Source of the DNA: Nocardioides nitrophenolicus
GTDB lineage: Bacteria; Actinomycetota; Actinomycetes; Propionibacteriales; Nocardioidaceae
DNA length: 64,000 nt
NCBI RefSeq assembly: GCF_016907515.1
Contig: NZ_JAFBBY010000001.1
Span: 2,418,001-2,482,000, forward strand
Reading direction: 5' to 3'
The notes below the pieces were generated by a model. That model ran no database searches. It was not told where the DNA came from and saw only the letters and a list, made by a program, of their open reading frames with translations. The translations under genes were made by a program, and so were the position numbers. This document shows, one piece after another, positions 35,166 through 43,397 of this stretch (within the stretch, counting starts at the first letter, position 1; every line of letters starts with the position of its first letter).

Positions 35166-36776
35166 TCACATCCGGAAGACGCCGAAGTTCATGGCGCCCT
35201 CGATCGGCTGGTTGTCGATGACGGACAGGCAGATGCCCAGCACCGTCCGGGTGTCGCGCGGGTCGATGACGCCGTCGTCGTAGACCATCCCGGACAGGAC
35301 GTAGGGCAGCGACTGCTCCTCGATCTGCTGCTCGACCATCTCCTTGATCGCCACGAAGCCCTCGGCGTCGAAGGGCTGGCCCTTCTTCTCCGCCGACTCG
35401 CGGGCGACGATCTCGAGCACGCCGGCGAGCTGGGCCGGGCCCATCACCGACGACTTGGCCGAGGGCCAGGTGAACAGGAAGCGCGGGTCGTAGGCGCGCC
35501 CGTTCATGCCGTAGTTGCCCGCGCCGTACGACGCGCCCATGATCACCGTCAGGTGCGGCACCTTCGAGTTGGAGACCGCGTTGATCATCATCGCGCCGTG
35601 CTTGATGATGCCGCCCTGCTCGTACTCCGCGCCGACCATGTAGCCGGTCGTGTTGTGCAGGAACAGCAGCGGCGTGTCCTTCTGGTTGGCCAGCTGGATG
35701 AACTGCGCCGCCTTCTGCGCCTCCTCGCTCATCAGCACGCCGCGGGCGTTGGCGAGGATGCCGATCGGGTGCCCGTGCAGCGTGGCCCAGCCGACGCACA
35801 GCGCCGAGCCGTAGAGCGGCTTGAACTCGTCGAACGGCTGTGCGTTGTCGGGTCCGGTCCCGTCGACGATGCGCAGGATCGCCTCGCGCGGGTCGAACGG
35901 CTCCTTGAGGTCGGTGGGGATGAGGTCGAGCAGGTCCTCCGGGTCGAGGTCGGGCTCGGCGTACGACGTGCTGGGGACCGCGCCGGCCTTGCGCCAGTTG
36001 AGCCGGGCGATGGTACGGCGGGCGAGCCGGATCGCGTCGTGCTCGTCGATCGCGAGGGCGTCGGACAGACCGGAGGTCCGCGAGTGCATCTCGGCGCCGC
36101 CGAGCGTCTCGTCGTCGGACTCCTCGCCGGTCGCCATCTTCACCAGCGGCGGGCCGGCCAGGAACACCTTGGCCTGCTCCTTGACCATGATCACGTAGTC
36201 GCTCATGCCGGGGACATAGGCGCCGCCGGCCGTGGAGTTGCCGAAGACCACCGAGATCGTGGGCTGCTTGCGCGCCGAGGAGCGGGTGAGGTCGCGGAAG
36301 CCGCGGCCGCCGGGGATGAAGATCTCCTTCTGGGTGGGGAGATCCGCGCCGCCCGACTCGGTGAGGTTGATCGTCGGGAGGAAGTTCTTCTCGGCGATCT
36401 CGGCCGCCCGGAAGGACTTCTTCAGCGACCACGGGTTGAGCGCACCGCCCTTGACGGTGGGGTCGTTGGCGACGATCAGGCACTCGACGCCCTCGACCAC
36501 GCCGATGCCGGTGACGAGCGAGGCGCCGACCGCGAAGTCGCTGCCCCAGCCGGCCAGCGGCATCAGCTCGAGGAAGGCGGAGCCCTCGTCGACGAGCAGC
36601 TCGATCCGCTCCCGGGCGGTGAGCTTGCCGCGGTCCTTGTGCCGGGCGATGTACTTGCCGCCGGCCTCGACCGCCTTGGCCTGCTCGGCGTGCAGGTCGG
36701 CCAGCTTGGCCTCCATCGCCGTACGCCGGTCGTGCTCCGGCGCCTGCTCGGGGATCTCGGTCTCCGTCGTGGTCAC
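35166..36776 (-). CDS. Acyl-CoA carboxylase beta subunit (carboxyltransferase)
   Basis: This 536-residue carboxyltransferase transfers CO2 from biotin to an acyl-CoA. Two crotonase-like halves are visible, with oxyanion-hole regions NSTAGGAYVPGMSDY and GASYGAGNYGMNGRAY. The sequence is closest in pattern to methylcrotonyl/geranyl-CoA carboxylase beta chains (motif TESGGADLP), not propionyl-CoA carboxylases. The GTG start at 36776 is coupled to the SRPBCC gene. Together with AtuA it suggests carboxylation of a 3-methyl-branched enoyl-CoA. Confidence 0.88.
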   Translation of the reverse strand: MTTTETEIPEQAPEHDRRTAMEAKLADLHAEQAKAVEAGGKYIARHKDRGKLTARERIELLVDEGSAFLELMPLAGWGSDFAVGASLVTGIGVVEGVECLIVANDPTVKGGALNPWSLKKSFRAAEIAEKNFLPTINLTESGGADLPTQKEIFIPGGRGFRDLTRSSARKQPTISVVFGNSTAGGAYVPGMSDYVIMVKEQAKVFLAGPPLVKMATGEESDDETLGGAEMHSRTSGLSDALAIDEHDAIRLARRTIARLNWRKAGAVPSTSYAEPDLDPEDLLDLIPTDLKEPFDPREAILRIVDGTGPDNAQPFDEFKPLYGSALCVGWATLHGHPIGILANARGVLMSEEAQKAAQFIQLANQKDTPLLFLHNTTGYMVGAEYEQGGIIKHGAMMINAVSNSKVPHLTVIMGASYGAGNYGMNGRAYDPRFLFTWPSAKSSVMGPAQLAGVLEIVARESAEKKGQPFDAEGFVAIKEMVEQQIEEQSLPYVLSGMVYDDGVIDPRDTRTVLGICLSVIDNQPIEGAMNFGVFRM

Positions 36777-37255
36777 GTCTCGCTCACTTCCTCGAGCACC
36801 GCCTTCATCCTCTCCAGGGTCGTGCGCATGCCGCGCTCGTTGGTCTTGCCGCGCAGCCGGCCGAGGACCAGCCAGTAGCCGCGCATGAACCAGGCCGGCG
36901 TCAGCCGGAAGTACTCGGTGACGCTGGTGCCGTCGCCGTCCGGCCGCATCCGGTAGCCCCAGGTGTTGAGGGGGTTCTCGTCGAGGCCGACGGCGAACTC
37001 GAACACCTCGTGGGGCTCGGCCTTGGTGACCGTGCAGGGCGTCCAGTACACGGGGCCGACGCCGTTCCGCTTCACGTGGCCACGGAACCGGGCGCCGACG
37101 ACCGGCCCGGTCGCGCCGTGGGTCCACTCGGCCTCGAAGGTCTCGGGCGAGAACTCACCGATCCGGGTCACGTCGCTGACCAGCGCCCAGACCTCCTCGA
37201 CCGGCGCCTTCATGTGCACCGTCACCTCGCCGCCGAGCGGCTTGAGCAGGCCCAT
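36773..37255 (-). CDS. SRPBCC-family (polyketide cyclase/dehydrase-like) protein
   Basis: This 160-residue helix-grip protein has the START-like pattern: a beta-strand opening with VTVHMKAPVEEVWALVSD, then a curved sheet and a long C-terminal helix (TTLERMKAVLEEV). Such proteins bind hydrophobic ligands. It lies between an acyl-CoA dehydrogenase and the carboxylase with overlapping stops and starts on both sides, so it probably handles a hydrophobic intermediate of this pathway. No catalytic role is established. Confidence 0.82.
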   Translation of the reverse strand: MGLLKPLGGEVTVHMKAPVEEVWALVSDVTRIGEFSPETFEAEWTHGATGPVVGARFRGHVKRNGVGPVYWTPCTVTKAEPHEVFEFAVGLDENPLNTWGYRMRPDGDGTSVTEYFRLTPAWFMRGYWLVLGRLRGKTNERGMRTTLERMKAVLEEVSET

Positions 37256-38391
37256 CAGGAGTACCCCAGCAGCCTGGCGGCGAGGTCGGTCAGCACCTCG
37301 GTCGCGCCACCGCCGATCGGCAGCAGCCGGGCGTCGCGGTAGTGGCGCTCCACCTCGGTGCCGTGCATGTAGCCGGCACCGCCGTGCAGCTGGACCGCGA
37401 GGTCGGAGACCGCGACCGCGGTGTCGACGGCGGTCTGCTTGGCCAGGCAGGCCTCGGCGATCACGTTCTCCCCGGCGACATGGCGGGCCGCGACGTCGAG
37501 GGTGTAGGTGCGCGCGACCTCGACCTGGCGGTGCATCTCGACCAGCTGGGCGCGCACCACCTGGTTCTTGTTGAGCGGCTTGCCGAAGGTCTCCCGCTCC
37601 CGGGTGTACGCCGCGGCGAGGTCGAGACAGCGCTTCGCGTGGCCGTAGCCCATCAGCGCGAGGAAGATCCGCTCCACCACGAACTGCTGGGCGATGTAGT
37701 AGAAGCCCTGGTTCTCGCTCCCGACCAGGTTCGCCACCGGGACCCGGACGTCGGCGTAGGACAGCTCGGCGGTGTCGGAGCAGAGCCAGCCCATCTTCTT
37801 CAGGCTGCGCTGGACGGTGAAGCCCGGCGTCCCCTTGTCGACCACGATCAGCGAGATTCCGGCATGGCCCGCCTCGCCGGTGCGGCACGCGGTCACGACG
37901 AAGTCGCCGCGCACCGCCGAGGTGATGAAGGTCTTGGCGCCGTTGATGACGTAGTGGTCGCCGTCGCGGACCGCCTTGGTGGTGATCCCGGCGACGTCGG
38001 AGCCGCCGCCGGGCTCGGTGATGCCGAGGCTGCCGATCTTCTCGCCGGCCAGCGTGGGCCGCACGTAGCGGTCGATGAGGTACGGCGAGCCGTTCTCGAC
38101 CATGTGGGGCACCGAGATGCCGTGGGTGAACAGCGAGGCCATCAGCCCACCGGACGCACCGGCCTCCATCAGCCCCTCCTGCAGCGCGCACGCGTCGAGC
38201 AGGTCGCCGCCCTCGCCACCGGCCGCCTCGGGGTAGCCGACCGCGAGCAGGCCGGCCTTGGCCGCGGCCTGGGTGAGACTGCGCGGAAGCTCGCCGGCGT
38301 CCTCCCACTCCTGCAGGCTCGGCATGATCTCGCGGCGTGCGAACTCGCTCGCCGACTCCTTGAGCGCCTGGCGCTCCTCGCTCCAACGCAT
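37255..38391 (-). CDS. Acyl-CoA dehydrogenase (second of operon)
   Basis: This 378-residue ACAD has the GITEPGGGSD and QLHGGAGYMHGTEVERHYRDAR motifs and a short C-terminal helix. The catalytic base would be in the region of IGGGATEV, where a Glu is present as in short/branched-chain enzymes. It starts immediately after the AtuA stop (TAG ATG) and shares 1 nt with the next gene. It is likely to oxidise a branched acyl-CoA. Confidence 0.88.
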   Translation of the reverse strand: MRWSEERQALKESASEFARREIMPSLQEWEDAGELPRSLTQAAAKAGLLAVGYPEAAGGEGGDLLDACALQEGLMEAGASGGLMASLFTHGISVPHMVENGSPYLIDRYVRPTLAGEKIGSLGITEPGGGSDVAGITTKAVRDGDHYVINGAKTFITSAVRGDFVVTACRTGEAGHAGISLIVVDKGTPGFTVQRSLKKMGWLCSDTAELSYADVRVPVANLVGSENQGFYYIAQQFVVERIFLALMGYGHAKRCLDLAAAYTRERETFGKPLNKNQVVRAQLVEMHRQVEVARTYTLDVAARHVAGENVIAEACLAKQTAVDTAVAVSDLAVQLHGGAGYMHGTEVERHYRDARLLPIGGGATEVLTDLAARLLGYS

Positions 38392-40107
38392 CTAGACCAA
38401 GTCCTCCTGGATGTGGACGATCCGGCTGCGCACCCATTCCCCGAGGCCCTTGGCCTGGGGGTCGAACCGGGTGGACGCGGCGACGCCGTCGCCGAGCAGG
38501 CCGTGGATGACGACGTTGACCGCGCCCAGGTTGGGCAGCACGTAGACGTCGATGTCGAGGTCGCCGGCCTCCGGGACCAGCTCCCGGATCTTGCGGTCCT
38601 TGACGATCTTGGCGAGCCACTGGCAGCGCGCCTCGTACTTCGGCGAGCCGTCGTTCTTGACCCACAGGCCGAGGTTGGCGTTGCCGCCCTTGTCGCCGGA
38701 GCGGGCGTGCACGAAGGTGCCGAGCGGCATCCGGCGGGTGATCGTGTCGGCCGGCGCGGGGTACGGCGAGGGCCGCTTGCCGAGCTCCGGGTCGAGCTCC
38801 GCGGGGTCGGCGAAGACCGTCGGGTCGGCGATCACCTCGCGGCTGCCGTCGTGGTGGACGACGGTGTGGGCGACGGCGGCCCGGTCGACGTACTCGGGAC
38901 GGTAGATGCCGAACGGACTGGGCTTCTGGGGCGGCGTGGTCATCGTGAAGCCGGGATAGCTGGCGAGCGCGAGCTCGACCGCGGGACCCGTGAACGGCTT
39001 GCCGAGCGGGCCGGCCTCGGAGTCCTTGCCGATGCAGCGCAGGATGACCGAGGCGCCCTCCTCGGTGTCCGCATCGCCCGTACGTGCGGGGGTCTGGGTC
39101 CAGGTGACGCTCTGCGCGGTGAGGTGGGGGGCGAGCTGGCTGCGCAGCCACTCCGCCTTGGCGTCGACGTCGAGGCCGGTGAGCACGAACTCGACCTGAT
39201 TGCGGTAGCCGCCGAGGGTGTTGACCGCGACCTTGAGCTGCTCGGCCGGCGGCGCGCCGGTGACGCCGGTGATCTCGACCCGGTCGGCGTCCTGCTGGCG
39301 CAGCCGGATCGAGTCGAGCCGGGTGGTGACGTCGGGGTTGAGATAGCGCGTCGACTGGATCTCGTAGAGCAGCTGGGCGGTGACCGTGTCGACGGTGACC
39401 GCGCCGCCGGTGCCGGCGTGCTTGGTGATCACGCTGCTGCCGTCGGCGGCGATCTCGGCGATGGGGAAGCCGAGCGGCCTGTCCATGGGGGCGCCGGCCC
39501 GGAACAGGTCGACGAAGCCGGAGAAGTTGCCGCCGGTGGCCTGGGTGCCGCACTCGATGACGTGGCCCGCGACGACCGCGCCGGCCAGGGCGTCGTAGTC
39601 GGACGGGGTCCAGCCGTGGTGGGCGATCGCGGGGCCGACGACGACGCTGGCGTCGGTGACCCGGCCGGTGACGACGACGTCGGCGCCCCTGGTCAGCGCC
39701 GCGGCGATGCCGAAGGCGCCGAGGTAGGCGTTGGCGGTGAGCGCGCCCTCGAACAGGTCGGCCGCGCGCAGGTCGTCTCCCTCGACGTACGCCACCTTGG
39801 CGCCGGTGCCGAGCTCGTCGATCTTCCTGGCGAGCGCGGCGGGGTTGAGCCCGCCGGCGTTGCTGACGATCTTGACGCCCTTGTCGAGCGCGAGGCCGAG
39901 AGTGTCCTCGAGCTGCTTGAGGAAGGTGCGGGCGTAGCCGAGGTCGGCGTCGCGCAGGGTGTCCATGCCGAGGATGAGCATGGTCAGCTCGGCGAGGTAG
40001 TCGCCGGTGACGACGTCGACGTCCCCGCCCTCGAGCTGCTCGCGCAACGCACTCAGTCGGTCGCCGTAGAAGCCTGAGCAGTTGGCGATCCTCAGGGGTG
40101 AGGTCAT
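38392..40107 (-). CDS. AtuA-family protein (acyclic terpene utilization, DUF1446 type)
   Basis: This 571-residue protein matches the AtuA family needed for growth on citronellol/geraniol in Pseudomonas, whose exact reaction is unknown. Recognisable segments are GFYGDR near the N-terminus, VVTGRVTDAS, QATGGNFSG and the C-terminal ARSGDKGGNANLG motif. It is coupled on both sides. In actinobacteria such genes commonly accompany acyl-CoA carboxylases, as here. Confidence 0.87.
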   Translation of the reverse strand: MTSPLRIANCSGFYGDRLSALREQLEGGDVDVVTGDYLAELTMLILGMDTLRDADLGYARTFLKQLEDTLGLALDKGVKIVSNAGGLNPAALARKIDELGTGAKVAYVEGDDLRAADLFEGALTANAYLGAFGIAAALTRGADVVVTGRVTDASVVVGPAIAHHGWTPSDYDALAGAVVAGHVIECGTQATGGNFSGFVDLFRAGAPMDRPLGFPIAEIAADGSSVITKHAGTGGAVTVDTVTAQLLYEIQSTRYLNPDVTTRLDSIRLRQQDADRVEITGVTGAPPAEQLKVAVNTLGGYRNQVEFVLTGLDVDAKAEWLRSQLAPHLTAQSVTWTQTPARTGDADTEEGASVILRCIGKDSEAGPLGKPFTGPAVELALASYPGFTMTTPPQKPSPFGIYRPEYVDRAAVAHTVVHHDGSREVIADPTVFADPAELDPELGKRPSPYPAPADTITRRMPLGTFVHARSGDKGGNANLGLWVKNDGSPKYEARCQWLAKIVKDRKIRELVPEAGDLDIDVYVLPNLGAVNVVIHGLLGDGVAASTRFDPQAKGLGEWVRSRIVHIQEDLV

Positions 40108-40901
40108 CGCGGGTCCCTCCCGCCGCCCGCCGGGCCCGCGAACGCCTGGGCGATGGTCAGCCACTTCTCGGCGTCCTCGCCGACGGCCTTCAGGCCGGTG
40201 TCGTCGCGGTGGATGCGCTGGGTGACCAGCTGGCAGAACTCGTAGGCGTCGCCGGTGACCCGCTGGGCGGCGTCCTCGGGTCCCCAGGTCCACACCTCGC
40301 CGCTCGGCGCGGTGAGCTCGACCCGGAACTCCTCGGCCGGGGCGTCGAGACCGTTGTTGGCGTAGGCGAAGTTGCGGGTGCGCACGCCGATGTGGGCGAC
40401 GTGCCTGATCCGGTCGGTGACCTCGGGGCGCTCGCCGAGGGCGTCGTACACGTCGAGCGCGTGGGCCCAGGTCTCCATGTACCGGGCGGTCGCCATCGAG
40501 GTGGGCGACATCGGCGGCCCGAACCAGGGCAGCTTGAGCCCGTCGGGCACGTTCTGCAGCGCAGAGGCGAGCACGTCGCGGCCGGCGTCCCAGCGGCTCA
40601 ACAGCCGCTGGGGCGGGATCGCGCCGAGCTCGAGGGCCTGGGCGTCGACGAAGCCCGACGGGTCGTTGATGGCGTCGAGCACCACCGCGTCCCAGGCCTC
40701 CTTCCCGCCCCCGGTGTGGGACAGCGCGGCGAGCACGGCGACCTCGTCGGTCCAGGTCAGGTGACCGATCGTGGTCGCGATGTCCCACCCCTCGGCGGGG
40801 GTGGCGGTGCGCCAGCCGGCGTCGTCGAGACCGGCGACGACCGCACGCAGCGCGTCGCCCTCGGCCGCGAGGTCGGCGAGAATGCCGTCCAGAACCGTCA
40901 T
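40104..40901 (-). CDS. DinB/MDMPI-fold putative metal-binding protein (TIGR03084-like)
   Basis: This 265-residue protein has a DinB-like four-helix bundle of the mycothiol-dependent maleylpyruvate isomerase type. The presumptive metal ligands are His47 (TIGHLTW), Glu143 and His147 (METWAH). A C-terminal beta domain follows. This suggests a mycothiol-linked step or metal-dependent reaction on a CoA intermediate. It overlaps the TetR stop by 1 nt and the AtuA start by 4 nt. The function is unproven. Confidence 0.8.
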   Translation of the reverse strand: MTVLDGILADLAAEGDALRAVVAGLDDAGWRTATPAEGWDIATTIGHLTWTDEVAVLAALSHTGGGKEAWDAVVLDAINDPSGFVDAQALELGAIPPQRLLSRWDAGRDVLASALQNVPDGLKLPWFGPPMSPTSMATARYMETWAHALDVYDALGERPEVTDRIRHVAHIGVRTRNFAYANNGLDAPAEEFRVELTAPSGEVWTWGPEDAAQRVTGDAYEFCQLVTQRIHRDDTGLKAVGEDAEKWLTIAQAFAGPAGGGRDPR

Positions 40902-41506
40902 CAGCTCTCCTTGCTCAGGGCCGCGTCCAGCGTGCGCGCCCACTCGGTGAGGATCCGGCGGCGACGGCGGGCGTCGTCGCCGAGCGTGTTGGCGAGGCCC
41001 AGGCCCCGCACCAGGTCGAGCGTCGCCTGCACCAGCTCGCGTACGCCGGGCCGGGACTCGTCGACGCCGAGCAGCTCGACGGTCAGCCGGTGCGTCTCGC
41101 GGCCGACGTGCTGCTCCAGCGGCGCGACCGCCTCGTGCAGGCCCGGGTCGGTGCGGGCGGCCACCCACAGCTCGAGGGCGGCGGTGAAGACCGGGGAGGC
41201 GAAGTGCTCGCCGAGCATCTGCATCACCGCCTCCGTCCGGCCCCGGCCCCGCGGCAGCCTGGCCGCCGCCTGCTCCAGGTCGGACCCACGGATCGCGGTG
41301 AGATGGCCGACCGCGGCGACGACCAGGTCGTTCTTGGTCGGGAAGTGGTGCAGCTGGGCGCCCCGGCTGACGCCGGCGCGCTCGGAGACCAGGGTGGTGG
41401 TCGTACCGCCGAAGCCCTTCTCGACCAGCAGCTCGACGGTGGCGTCCATCAGCCGCTGCCGCATGGCGCGGGTGCGCTCCTCCTGCGGCACGCGGGTGGT
41501 GGTCAC
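40901..41506 (-). CDS. TetR-family transcriptional repressor of the acyl-CoA operon
   Basis: This 201-residue protein has an N-terminal TetR helix-turn-helix (VSERAGVSRGAQLHHFPTKNDLV) and a ligand domain. I chose GTG 41506 instead of the in-frame TTG at 41533, because the operator-like repeat at 41536-41549 would then lie just upstream. It is the first gene of the operon and probably represses it, released by an acyl-CoA or terpene-derived ligand. Confidence 0.85.
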   Translation of the reverse strand: MTTTRVPQEERTRAMRQRLMDATVELLVEKGFGGTTTTLVSERAGVSRGAQLHHFPTKNDLVVAAVGHLTAIRGSDLEQAAARLPRGRGRTEAVMQMLGEHFASPVFTAALELWVAARTDPGLHEAVAPLEQHVGRETHRLTVELLGVDESRPGVRELVQATLDLVRGLGLANTLGDDARRRRRILTEWARTLDAALSKES

Positions 41507-41535
41507 GTCGTCAGCATGGCGCGGGACAAACAAAC

Positions 41536-41549
41536 AGTCAAGCCTGACT
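41536..41549. promoter_or_regulatory. Putative TetR operator
   Basis: The inverted repeat AGTCA-agcc-TGACT lies within an AT-richer stretch directly upstream of the TetR gene, as expected for autoregulation. It shares the 112-bp region with the divergent toxin-antitoxin promoter. Confidence 0.5.
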
Positions 41550-41567
41550 TTAAATGATAGATCGGGG

Positions 41568-41591
41568 TCTGACCAGACTGGTCTGGTCAGA
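41568..41591. promoter_or_regulatory. Putative antitoxin operator
   Basis: A perfect 10-bp inverted repeat (TCTGACCAGA-ctgg-TCTGGTCAGA) is followed by ggtcagatc direct repeats, 28 bp upstream of the Phd-type antitoxin start. Phd antitoxins repress their own operon through such palindromes. Confidence 0.6.
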
Positions 41592-41618
41592 TCGGTCAGA
41601 TCGGCCTAGACTGGCTCC

Positions 41619-41861
41619 ATGACGACCACCGTCAACGTCCAGGAGGCGAAGACCCGGCTGTCCGAACTGCTCAAGAGCGTCGAGGCGGGCGAGTCGATCG
41701 TCATCGCCCGAGCGGGGAAGCCGATCGCCGAGCTCCGGCCGCTCCAGCGTGTCGACCTCGTCTACGGCGGCTTCGACGTCGTGCTCGACGACCGCTTCTT
41801 CGAGTCGCTGCCCGAGGACGAGATCGCCGGCTGGGAGGGCGGCGCCATCGCGGCGGGATGA
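41619..41861 (+). CDS. Phd/YefM-family antitoxin
   Basis: This 80-residue antitoxin has the N-terminal Phd/YefM DNA-binding fold (VNVQEAKTRLSELLKSVEAGESIVIARAGKPIAEL pattern, residues 5-39). An acidic toxin-binding tail follows (FESLPEDEIAGWEG). It overlaps the toxin gene by 4 nt. It should neutralise the PIN RNase and repress the operon. Confidence 0.88.
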   Translation: MTTTVNVQEAKTRLSELLKSVEAGESIVIARAGKPIAELRPLQRVDLVYGGFDVVLDDRFFESLPEDEIAGWEGGAIAAG

Positions 41862-42247
41862 ACCTGCTCCTCGACACCCACGTCCTGCTCTGGCTGGCGG
41901 CTGACGACTCCCGCCTCACCGCTGTGACCCGCGAGCTCCTCGCCGGTGCGTCGCAGCGCCATGTCTCGGCGGCCTCCGCCTACGAGATCGCGCTCAAGAC
42001 CCGGCTCGGGAGGCTCCCCGGCGGGACCGCCGTCCTCGACGGCTGGGGGCGGCTGATGCGCAACCTGCAGGCGAGCGAGCTCCCCCTCTCCGTCGCCCAC
42101 ATGGCGCGCGCGGGCTCGATGGACTGGCACCACCTCGATCCCTTCGACCGCATGCTGGTGGCCCAGGCCCAGCTCGAGGGCCTCACCCTCGTCACCGACG
42201 ACGGCACGATCCGCGACTTCCACGACGTGCGCACCCGCTGGGCCTGA
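41858..42247 (+). CDS. PIN-domain toxin ribonuclease (VapC-like)
   Basis: This 129-residue PIN protein has acidic metal ligands visible as Asp6 (LLDTHVLLW), Glu43, Asp94/Asp97 (LDPFDRML) and Asp114/115 (TDD). Such toxins cleave tRNA or rRNA when the antitoxin is degraded. It is coupled (ATGA) to the Phd antitoxin; Phd-PIN pairing is common. The catalytic set looks complete. Confidence 0.88.
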   Translation: MNLLLDTHVLLWLAADDSRLTAVTRELLAGASQRHVSAASAYEIALKTRLGRLPGGTAVLDGWGRLMRNLQASELPLSVAHMARAGSMDWHHLDPFDRMLVAQAQLEGLTLVTDDGTIRDFHDVRTRWA

Positions 42248-42256
42248 TCGCGAGCC

Positions 42257-42310
42257 TCAGTCGATCCGCGCCACCACCGGCAGCCGGCCGCGCACAGCCC
42301 GGCAGGCAGG
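42257..42310 (-). pseudogene. Remnant of an FtsX-permease 3' end
   Basis: On the minus strand this piece reads ...RGRLPVVARID and then TGA, the same C-terminus as the FtsX permease ending at 43398. The first 29 nt are identical to 43401-43429, then similarity fades. It is either a leftover of a lost paralogue or a junction of an inserted segment. Confidence 0.6.
42260..42288. repeat. 29-bp direct repeat, copy 1
   Basis: The 29 nt beginning gtcgatccgcgccaccaccg are identical to 43401-43429. The two copies bracket a segment of about 1.1 kb with the NmrA-like gene. Confidence 0.85.
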
Positions 42311-42322
42311 GCCCGGTGAGCG

Positions 42323-43144
42323 TCAGGAATCGCTGTCGGCGCCACGCATCGTGTCGTCGGCGACCTCGTGGATGCCGCGGGGCGCCCGGCGCAGCAGGGC
42401 GGTCAGCTCGTCAGCCGGCTGGGCCAGCAGTCTGGCCCGGAACAGCGCGTGCAGCTGCCCGAGAGGTCCCAGGTCCTGGTCCGAGACCCGGCGATGGGTC
42501 ACGGTGCGGCCGAGCCGGGCAGCGAGGTGGCGGGCGAGGTCGTCGTACGTCCACGGCGGACCGTTGAGGAGTCGGGTCGACGACGACGGATCGGCCGCGG
42601 TGACGGCGACGACGGCGGCGGCGGCAAGGTCGTCGGTGGACGCGGTCCTGACCGCGGCCCCGTCGGTCGACGAGGTGATGTACCCGCTGCGAGCCGCCTC
42701 CTCGATCGCGCGCCGCGCGAACGGCTCGCTGTAGATGCCGTTGCGCAGGATGGTGTGCGGCAGGCTCGCCGCGAGCTCCTGCTCGGTCGTGAGGTGGCCG
42801 GGGTCGTGCTCCGCGCCGAGGGCGCTCGTGTAGACGACGTGATCCACGCCGACCCGTGCGGACTCTTCGATGACGTTGCGGTGCTGGCTGACCCGGATGG
42901 CCGGGTCGAGAGCCGGGCTGGACACGAGCACCAGCCGGGTCACTCCGTGCAGCGCGTTGCGGATGCTGTCGCGGTCGTCGTAGTCGCCGCGCGCGACGCG
43001 CACCCCCCGTGTCTCCAGGGCCGAGGTCTCGGCTCCCGGCCGGGCCAGTGCGATGACGGTGCTCGAGGGCGTCGAGCGACGCAGCTGCCGGACGATGCGG
43101 CTCCCGAGATTGCCGGTCGCGCCCGTGACGAGATAGGTGTTCAT
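42323..43144 (-). CDS. NmrA/QorB-like NAD(P)H-dependent reductase
   Basis: This 273-residue atypical SDR has the GATGNLG cofactor motif near residues 8-14 and no YxxxK triad. It resembles quinone reductase QorB and NmrA-like redox sensors. The ATG at 43144 follows an AGGAAAG site. It is flanked by 29-bp repeats of the neighbouring ftsX 3' end, which suggests acquisition as a small insert. The 253 bases upstream (43145-43397) hold no gene I can see, only short GC palindromes. Confidence 0.8.
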   Translation of the reverse strand: MNTYLVTGATGNLGSRIVRQLRRSTPSSTVIALARPGAETSALETRGVRVARGDYDDRDSIRNALHGVTRLVLVSSPALDPAIRVSQHRNVIEESARVGVDHVVYTSALGAEHDPGHLTTEQELAASLPHTILRNGIYSEPFARRAIEEAARSGYITSSTDGAAVRTASTDDLAAAAVVAVTAADPSSSTRLLNGPPWTYDDLARHLAARLGRTVTHRRVSDQDLGPLGQLHALFRARLLAQPADELTALLRRAPRGIHEVADDTMRGADSDS

Positions 43145-43397
43145 GATGCTCTTTCCTGCTGATGAGTGAGGGAGGGTGAGCGGCTCGGGTGGATGGGCCG
43201 AGTACCCCTCACTCGGGGCAGGCGGAGCGGGACGCGCCGGGAGCCGGGCGTCGATCCTCGACGCGGTGCCGCGTCAGCATGCGAGTGTCAGCAAGACGAC
43301 CAGGACGATAGCGGCCGGCGGGCCGGCCCGCACCCGGGTTTCGCTGCCCACCCGAAGCCTGCGGGACCGAGCCGTCAGGGCGTGTCCTGGGAGACTC

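Noticed and set aside
33196..36776. Propionyl-CoA carboxylase PccAB
   Set aside because: The AtuA and branched-chain context and the beta-chain motifs fit a methylcrotonyl/geranyl-type enzyme better, though the substrate stays open.
41507..41533. TTG start for the TetR gene at 41533
   Set aside because: It would leave almost no leader before the operator-like repeat at 41536; GTG 41506 is preferred, although neither has a strong ribosome site.
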